Shown one piece after another: positions 7,685 through 11,526 of a stretch of 11,526 bases of DNA; within the stretch, counting starts at the first letter, position 1; each line of letters starts with the position of its first letter. A model generated the notes under the pieces. It ran no database searches, had not been told where the DNA came from, and saw only the letters and a program-made list of their open reading frames with translations. The stretch spans positions 1-11,526 of the forward strand of contig CAZVCJ010000130.1 in assembly GCA_964625745.1 (NCBI GenBank). Direction: 5' to 3'. The position numbers and the translations under genes are program-made. Source of the DNA: CAZVCJ01 sp964625745 (lineage in GTDB: Bacteria > Chloroflexota > Anaerolineae > VGOG01).

Positions 7685-7735
7685 CAGGATTTGCGGATTT
7701 CTTCCCAGTCCGGGTCACTTGATCCGTAAATCCTG
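7685..7735. repeat. 14-bp inverted repeat upstream of the DUF523 gene
   Basis: CAGGATTTGCGGAT (7685-7698) is the reverse complement of ATCCGTAAATCCTG (7722-7735) at 13 of 14 positions, with a 23-bp spacer. It lies just upstream of the chosen DUF523 start and would fold into a strong hairpin in the message. Composition resembles dispersed intergenic repeats rather than a coding sequence. Confidence 0.7.
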
Positions 7736-7741
7736 CCACTT

Positions 7742-7789
7742 GTCCTGAGCGGCTCGACTGAGCTCGCCGAAGTCTTGTCGAAGGGTTCC
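7742..7789. repeat. Dispersed-type repeat (CTTCGACAAG...GCTCAG family)
   Basis: On the minus strand this reads CCCTTCGACAAGACTTCGG, then CGAGCTCAGTCGAGCCGCTCAGG. The shape matches the short dispersed repeats built from TTCGACAAG and GCTCAGG that recur in many bacterial genomes, recognised here from memory. It contains the direct repeats CTGAGC and CGAAG. It separates the dtd stop from the DUF523 start. Confidence 0.6.
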
Positions 7790-7795
7790 GCTGTT

Positions 7796-7804
7796 CTTCT
7801 CCTC
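7796..7804 (-). promoter_or_regulatory. Orphan Shine-Dalgarno after the dtd stop
   Basis: On the minus strand TGAGGAGAAG follows the dtd stop directly: GAGGAG at 7799-7804. It is a textbook ribosome-binding sequence, but no ATG, GTG or TTG lies at a workable distance downstream; the next 100 bp are repeat. It probably served DUF523 before the repeat arrived. Confidence 0.5.
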
Positions 7805-8252
7805 ACAACTCGTCCGTATCCAAAATGATGGTCACCGGCCCATCGTTGTGGATCTCGACCAGCATGTAGGCTCTGAACACGCCCGTTTCGACTTTGGCGA
7901 CGCCGGCTTCTCGAAGCTGGTCAACGAAGTGCTCGATCAGCGGCTCCGCTATCTCCGGGGGCGCAGCCTCGGTGAAGCTGGGCCGCCGCCCTCGCCTGCA
8001 ATCGGCGTAGAGCGTGAACTGGGAAACAACCAGGATGCCCGCGCCGGCATCGAGGGCTGAGAGATTCATCTTGCCAGCCTCGTCCTCGAAAATGCGTAGG
8101 TGTGCTGTTTTCTGGGCCAGTTGTTGGGCTTCCGCTTCGGTGTCCTGGTGGGTCGTGCCGATGAGAACTACCAGGCCGTTATCCACGGATCCTGTAATCT
8201 CACCGCCCACCGAGACAGCGCCTCGTTTGACCCGCTGTAAGATTGCGCGCAT
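7803..8252 (-). CDS. dtd: D-aminoacyl-tRNA deacylase (Dtd)
   Basis: This 149-aa protein hydrolyses D-aminoacyl-tRNA (and Gly-tRNA(Ala)), recycling mischarged tRNA as a dimeric cytosolic proofreading enzyme. Seen: N-terminal MRAILQRV, the SQFTLYAD motif (S77, Q78), RRPSF, and the Gly-cisPro motif NDGPVT (136-141) near the C-terminus, all hallmarks of the family. The usual Gly after GVF is Arg here (GVFRAYM), a small deviation. The start at 8250-8252 is supported by MRAILQRV matching the family N-terminus and by GGAGGT (8263-8268) about 10 nt upstream. A longer GTG start at 8270 is less likely. The stop is followed immediately by a strong Shine-Dalgarno for the next gene. Confidence 0.96.
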   Translation of the reverse strand: MRAILQRVKRGAVSVGGEITGSVDNGLVVLIGTTHQDTEAEAQQLAQKTAHLRIFEDEAGKMNLSALDAGAGILVVSQFTLYADCRRGRRPSFTEAAPPEIAEPLIEHFVDQLREAGVAKVETGVFRAYMLVEIHNDGPVTIILDTDEL

Positions 8253-8270
8253 AGATCGCGCTACCTCCAC

Positions 8271-8298
8271 CTATTACTGAGATCTCCCGGAAAGTCAA
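8271..8298 (-). promoter_or_regulatory. Weak candidate promoter for dtd-DUF523-ftcD
   Basis: On the minus strand TTGACT (8293-8298, 5/6) is followed after 16 bp by TAATAG (8271-8276), a poor -10. It may supply transcription of dtd and downstream genes independently of comEA, since 128 bp of repeat-containing DNA separate the two. Confidence 0.3.
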
Positions 8299-8336
8299 CG
8301 GGGCAACGAGACGACAGGGGGCATTGATGCATTACC

Positions 8337-8366
8337 CGTTGCCTCGTTACTCGTTGCCTCGTTACC
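8337..8366. repeat. Two tandem 15-bp units between comEA and dtd
   Basis: CGTTGCCTCGTTACT (8337-8351) and CGTTGCCTCGTTACC (8352-8366) differ only in the last base. The inverted partner GGCAACGAG lies at 8302-8310 and can pair with CTCGTTGCC (8350-8358). On the minus strand it is the same family as the repeat at 4322-4347. Confidence 0.8.
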
Positions 8367-8380
8367 TTTTGTCCCTCAGA

Positions 8381-9085
8381 CTAGTCTACAGTGATCAAGT
8401 CTTTGAGCTTCTGGAAAGTGACCTCTCCGATGCCGGGCACCTTTTGGATGTCCTCGATGCTGTCATAGGGGCGATTTTCGATTATCCCTTGTGCTCTGGA
8501 AGGCCCGATGTCTGGCAAGGTCTCGATCTCGGATTGACTGGCGGTGTTGATGTTGATCTTGCTCCCTGCTTCGACGCTGAGTGTAACCGATGGCATGGTT
8601 GATGGGCTCATTGTTGATTGAGGCGGCGAACTGGTAGCTGTAACTGATGGCACGATCATTGGGTTCACTGTTGGAGTCTCCTTACACCGCTTGGGCACAT
8701 AGATGTGCTGGCTATTTGCTACTGGTAGCGCCAGGTTGATGCATTCCAAGCCATCTTTGCTGGTGGCGCCCCCGGCGGCTACGATGGCATCTTTGACGAT
8801 GCTTCCGGCTGGGAGCTCATAGACATCAGGGTTGGTCACCGCCCCGCTGACGTAGACCCGCAGGGGGCACAGGGTGGGAGTTGGCAGCGGGGTAGCTGTT
8901 GGTGTAGACGTAGCTGTTGGTGTAGACGTAGCTGTTGGTGCAGGCGTAGCTGTGGGCGGAGGCGAAGTTACGATTAACTCCGGCTGTGGAGGGCGACGCA
9001 AGAAAACGATCACCACGCCCAGGATGATCACATTGATTACGGTGATCAGGATATAACCCCGGTATCTCTCCAGCCAGGTGCTCAT
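8381..9085 (-). CDS. comEA: ComEA-like membrane-anchored SLBB/helix-hairpin-helix DNA-binding protein
   Basis: The 234-aa protein has a short cytoplasmic N-terminus, one TM segment (about 11-29), a Pro/Thr stalk (42-72), an SLBB domain (about 74-133: LRVYVSGAVTNPDVYEL to HIYVPKR), a second Ser/Thr/Pro linker (136-174), and a C-terminal (HhH)2 domain (176-234: ININTAS, LPDIGPSRAQGII, KVPGIGEVTFQKL). TM-SLBB-HhH is the arrangement of the ComEA receptor, which binds double-stranded DNA outside the membrane and feeds it to the ComEC channel during natural transformation. No comEC or other competence gene is in the window, so a role in DNA uptake is inference from family. The ATG has GAGGGGGAG just upstream, and a good promoter lies about 50 bp further on. 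Confidence 0.88.
   Translation of the reverse strand: MSTWLERYRGYILITVINVIILGVVIVFLRRPPQPELIVTSPPPTATPAPTATSTPTATSTPTATPLPTPTLCPLRVYVSGAVTNPDVYELPAGSIVKDAIVAAGGATSKDGLECINLALPVANSQHIYVPKRCKETPTVNPMIVPSVTATSSPPQSTMSPSTMPSVTLSVEAGSKININTASQSEIETLPDIGPSRAQGIIENRPYDSIEDIQKVPGIGEVTFQKLKDLITVD
8892..8945 (-). repeat. 18-bp tandem repeat in the ComEA stalk
   Basis: Three consecutive 18-bp units (8892-8909, 8910-8927, 8928-8945) are present. The first two are identical (GTAGCTGTTGGTGTAGAC on the plus strand), the third differs slightly, and a degenerate fourth follows. On the minus strand each unit encodes six stalk residues of ATSTPT type, so copy-number change stays in frame. Confidence 0.85.
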
Positions 9086-9139
9086 CTCCCCCTCGTTGGC
9101 CCCTTGCCTTCTGGGTCTCTGTGGTCAACACTTGTCCAA

Positions 9140-9168
9140 ATTATACTGCAAAGCGCCCAGGAAGGCAA
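9140..9168 (-). promoter_or_regulatory. Sigma70-type promoter of comEA
   Basis: On the minus strand TTGCCT (9163-9168, 4/6) and TATAAT (9140-9145, 6/6) are separated by 17 bp. Transcription would start near 9133 and give a leader of about 48 nt to the comEA ATG. The -35 box and spacer lie inside the inverted repeat at 9153-9178. Confidence 0.7.
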
Positions 9169-9185
9169 GGGGGGGCGCCTTTTTT
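9153..9185 (+). terminator. Terminator-like hairpin with T tract
   Basis: GCGCCC (9153-9158) pairs with GGGCGC (9173-9178) around a 14-nt loop and is followed by C and six T on the plus strand, the form of an intrinsic terminator. No plus-strand gene ends here; it would only stop transcription antisense to comEA. It overlaps the comEA promoter, so it may instead be a regulatory palindrome. Confidence 0.35.
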
Positions 9186-9479
9186 GCTCACACCCAGAAG
9201 TGATTTCGTCACTGCAAGAGACGACTCAGGCAGTATGTGCAAAGACATCATGGTGAAGAGTGGACGAAAAACTTGGTTTACGTAAGAAAGCTCAAGAAGA
9301 CGTCTTATGAATGGGTGATGGGAAGCTCAACTAACGTAACAAACCTTAAAGAAATGTGACGAAACAGTAAGATTGACTTGGAAAAGTATCGAATCCGTGT
9401 GTGTAGATGGGGTATCGGGGGGCGATGTGGTTGGGTGTGGAAAGGCGTTTTCTTGAGGGAAGAGCCGCAAGTCTCGCTT
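9186..9479. other. AT-richer gene-free stretch
   Basis: This stretch between the comEA promoter and the promoter of the surface-protein gene is visibly richer in A/T than its surroundings and holds no convincing gene. A 92-codon minus-strand frame (9305-9583) has no recognisable domain or Shine-Dalgarno and is rejected. A small hairpin AGTGA/TCACT (9199-9203 with 9209-9213) is the only clear structure. It could be a decayed gene or a regulatory region. Confidence 0.4.
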
Positions 9480-9508
9480 TTGCTAAGCCAGCCGAGGTGG
9501 TGTATAAT
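9480..9508 (+). promoter_or_regulatory. Sigma70-type promoter of the DNRLRE surface protein gene
   Basis: TTGCTA (9480-9485, 4/6) and TATAAT (9503-9508, 6/6) are separated by exactly 17 bp. The predicted start near 9515 gives a leader of about 110 nt before the ATG at 9625, long enough for post-transcriptional control, though I see no known riboswitch in it. Confidence 0.65.
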
Positions 9509-9624
9509 TGTCACAGAACCGTCAGCATCACCCTCTACGTTGGCCACTGAGTCTACCTGCTGCTGGTCACGAAGGACAGCCATACTAATCGCCAGTGAGG
9601 ACGAAACACGAAAGGAGAAGAAGA

Positions 9625-11526
9625 ATGCGAACCCGAATGACTGTGATCGTGATCGTGTTACTGCTCGCCGTGGCAGTGCTGCCCGTCACTGGCTCGATCG
9701 CGGCCGGCTCCATACCCGCTCCCCCGGTCGGGACGCCGCCTCCGCCGGGNNNNNNNNNNNNNNNNNNNNNNNNNNNNNNNNNNNNNNNNNNNNNNNNNNN
9801 NNNNNNNNNNNNNNNNNNNNNNNNNNNNNNNNNNNNNNNNNNNNNNNNNCGATCGCGGCCGGCTCCATACCCGCTCCCCCGGTCGGGACGCCGCCTCCGC
9901 CGGGCGGTGAGGCTCAACACTACGACCTGGGCAACGGCCAGCACGTGGCCGTCATCCCCGTTGCCTCTGGTTTGGCCGACACCTACGACCAGGAACCGTA
10001 CATTGACACCTATGTTTACTCAATCGCTCCAACTACCAGCTACTGCACCAGCGACAGGTTGGCCGTCGGATACAATGTGGATGAGTTCGGGAATCACTAT
10101 TGGCGGGCCTTCCTGGGGTTCCACCTCTCCAGCATCCCCTCCAACGCCACCGTCACCTCCGCCACCTTCTACGCCTACCTGTACGATGCTGGCTATGCCA
10201 GCCTCGTCACCATCTACCTGGATCGAGTGACCTCCTCTTGGGACTGTCCCCGGACCTGGAGCGACAAGCCCTCGTGGGTGGAATACACCAGCCAGTCGGT
10301 CAACACCACTACTGGCTGGAAGAGCTGGAACGTCACCAGCCTGGTGCAGGACTACTGGATCGGGCGGGACTTCGGTGCCTCCCCCAATTATGGCCTGCAA
10401 CTGGCCGGCCCGGAGAGCGGCGGCAGTTCCAACTACCACTGGCGCTACTTCCGCTCCAAGAACTACACCGGCACTGACTATGATCCCTACCTGGTCGTGG
10501 AATACGAGCTCGCCACGCCGACACCTACACCCACCCGGACCCCCACTCGCACACCGACGCCTACCAGCACCTCCACCTGCACACCGACGCCGACAGTGAC
10601 CAAGACACCGACTGGCCAGACCACCGTATACCTTGACCCTATGGCCGACGCTTACGTTTCGGAAGTGGCGCCCAGTACTAACTTCGGCAGTGCCACCAGG
10701 CTGGATGTGCAGAACCTGGACGGTGGGGAGTTCCCGGACGATCGGCGCTCCTACGTAGGCTTCGATCTCTCCTCCATCCCAAGCGACGCCATCATCTCCA
10801 GCGCCGCTTTCAAAGCCTACTTGTACGACGCCCTGGGGCTGAGCAACGTCTATATCCAACTACGTCGGGTGACCTCCTCCTGGGCTGAAAACACCGTCAC
10901 CTGGGACAGCAAGCCCTCCTCCAGCTCCTACAGTGGGATCTACGTAGACACCACGACCGGCATGAAAGGCTGGGATGTGACCAGCCTGGTTCAGGGCTAT
11001 TGGGTCAACCGCGACTTCGGCACCTCTCCCAACTTTGGCCTGGAGCTGTGGGGGCCGGAGAGCGGAGACTATTACCTCAGGAGCTTCTACTCCTTCGACG
11101 CCAAATCGAACAGACCGTATCTGATTGTCACCTATGAGTTGCCGACCCCGACGCCCACTGCAACGCCCACTCATACGCCGACGCGCACACCTACTCACAC
11201 CCCGACGACTAAGCCACCCACCGACACGCCTACGCCCACTCACACCGCGACGAGTACGCCCCCCACTGAGACACCCACGCCCACTCATACCGCGACGAGT
11301 ACGCCCACCCCGACGAGTACGCCCACCGCTACGCCGACCACCACGGCCACACCGACGCCGACCACCACGCCCACGGCTACGCCGACCAGCACGGCCACGC
11401 CGACGCTTACCACCACACCCACGCGAACACCTTTGCCAGAAGAATTGCCAGACCTGGTGATCACCGATGTATGGAATGAGGATAGCCACATCTGTTACCA
11501 GATAAGGAACACCGGCGAGGCAGTGG
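9625..11526 (+). CDS. Secreted protein with two DNRLRE domains, Pro-Thr linkers and CARDB (3' partial)
   Basis: The ATG at 9625 has AAAGGAG 7 nt upstream and a signal peptide (1 to about 28). The frame is cut by 100 Ns, but 9695-9749 is repeated exactly at 9850-9904; collapsing the copies gives one open frame of at least 582 codons to the window end. In collapsed numbering: DNRLRE domain 1 (about 67-243), Pro-Thr linker (245-282), DNRLRE domain 2 (about 283-453), long Pro-Thr linker (456-553), then the start of a CARDB-like domain (from 557, PDLVITDVWNEDSHICYQIR). Both DNRLRE copies share F-x-LSSIPS, RVTSSW, W-x-VTSLVQ-x-YW, RDFG-x-SPN and GPESG. DNRLRE and CARDB are extracellular beta-sandwich modules, so a surface or secreted adhesion or structural role is likely; no catalytic domain is visible. 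Domain 1 alone has C89 and C156. The C-terminus is not in the window. Confidence 0.85.
9695..9904. repeat. Exact 55-bp duplicate flanking an artificial gap
   Basis: The 55 bases at 9695-9749 are identical to those at 9850-9904, one copy touching each side of the N run. Two contig ends overlapping by one k-mer but joined with a fixed spacer give this picture. The shift of 155 positions is not a multiple of three, so reading through the Ns puts everything downstream out of frame. Confidence 0.9.
9750..9849. other. 100-N scaffold gap
   Basis: Exactly 100 Ns, a conventional placeholder of unknown size rather than a measured gap. The flanking duplicate argues that no sequence is missing. Confidence 0.97.
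11139..11440 (+). repeat. Degenerate Thr-Pro coding repeats
   Basis: Short units of the kind ACGCCCAC and ACGCCGACC run for about 300 bp and encode the TPT/ATPT stalk before CARDB. A longer near-repeat is visible: CACACCGCGACGAGTACGCC (from about 11240) recurs as CATACCGCGACGAGTACGCC (from about 11286). A shorter version of the same sequence codes the first linker (about 10510-10620). Confidence 0.8.

Noticed and set aside
7678..7806. Longer DUF523 start at the GTG 7804-7806
   Set aside because: The additional 43 residues are translated dispersed repeat and precede the conserved family N-terminus; kept only as a possible consequence of repeat insertion.
8892..8945. Regular repeats that could suggest a CRISPR array (also 5969-6028 and 11139-11440)
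   Set aside because: Units are directly adjacent without unique spacers and translate in frame to Pro-Thr stalks.
9440..9502. Possible riboswitch-like string (GCCGCAAG... CTAAGCCAGCCGAGG) upstream of the surface-protein gene
   Set aside because: It only faintly recalls the c-di-GMP-I aptamer, lacks the full set of conserved helices, and lies upstream of the predicted promoter so would not be transcribed.
9850..10230. Plus-strand frame continuing through the Ns in the pre-gap frame
   Set aside because: It is out of frame after the gap because the 55-bp overlap plus 100 Ns shifts the phase; it yields Ser/Pro-rich nonsense, whereas the corrected frame gives a DNRLRE domain.
10020..11489. Minus-strand frames of 279 and 209 codons opposite the surface-protein gene
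   Set aside because: Gly/Arg/Val-rich shadows of the DNRLRE and Thr-Pro coding sequence; the plus-strand frame gives real domains.
1..11526. tRNA, rRNA or insertion sequence
   Set aside because: No T-loop/anticodon arrangement, rRNA signature or transposase frame was seen on either strand by eye.

Overview
The window looks like part of a GC-rich metagenomic scaffold from a member of the Chloroflexota (Anaerolineae-like). This is inferred from the long Pro-Thr 'TPTPT' linkers in three unrelated exported proteins, the DNRLRE/CARDB surface protein, and the type of DnaE. I ran no database search. A run of 100 Ns (9750-9849) marks a scaffold join.

Layout. Positions 1-284 hold no gene I recognise. 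On the minus strand, dnaE (replicative DNA polymerase III alpha) is followed 21 bp later by ridA (enamine/imine deaminase). A 170-bp divergent intergenic region separates dnaE from a plus-strand gene for a DUF2085 membrane protein, which has a near-consensus promoter. A second minus-strand group runs from about 9145 down to 5104: a ComEA-like DNA-binding protein (TM, SLBB, HhH), D-aminoacyl-tRNA deacylase (dtd), a DUF523/TudS-like protein, glutamate formimidoyltransferase (ftcD, ATGA overlap with DUF523), and a membrane-anchored M23 metallopeptidase. The right end carries a plus-strand gene for a large secreted protein (signal peptide, two DNRLRE domains, Pro-Thr linkers, start of a CARDB domain) that runs off the window.

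How the genes fit together. dtd, the DUF523 protein, ftcD and ridA all fit metabolite or translation damage control: D-amino acids on tRNA, thiolated bases, a dead-end folate, and reactive enamines. The M23 enzyme, the ComEA-like protein and the DNRLRE protein act at or outside the membrane and share the same style of Pro-Thr stalk.

Most notable. (1) The N gap is almost certainly artificial: the 55 bp before it are repeated exactly after it, and collapsing them restores one open frame of at least 582 codons. (2) Short repeats lie in or next to the translation-start region of several genes. The M23 start codon lies in the loop of a perfect 10-bp hairpin inside a G/C-rich inverted-repeat element. 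DUF523 is separated from a good Shine-Dalgarno by about 110 bp of repeat. A GAGTAACGAGGCAAC-type repeat fills the space between the promoter and start of the DUF2085 gene and recurs between comEA and dtd. I found no clear defence system, CRISPR array, IS element or RNA gene.
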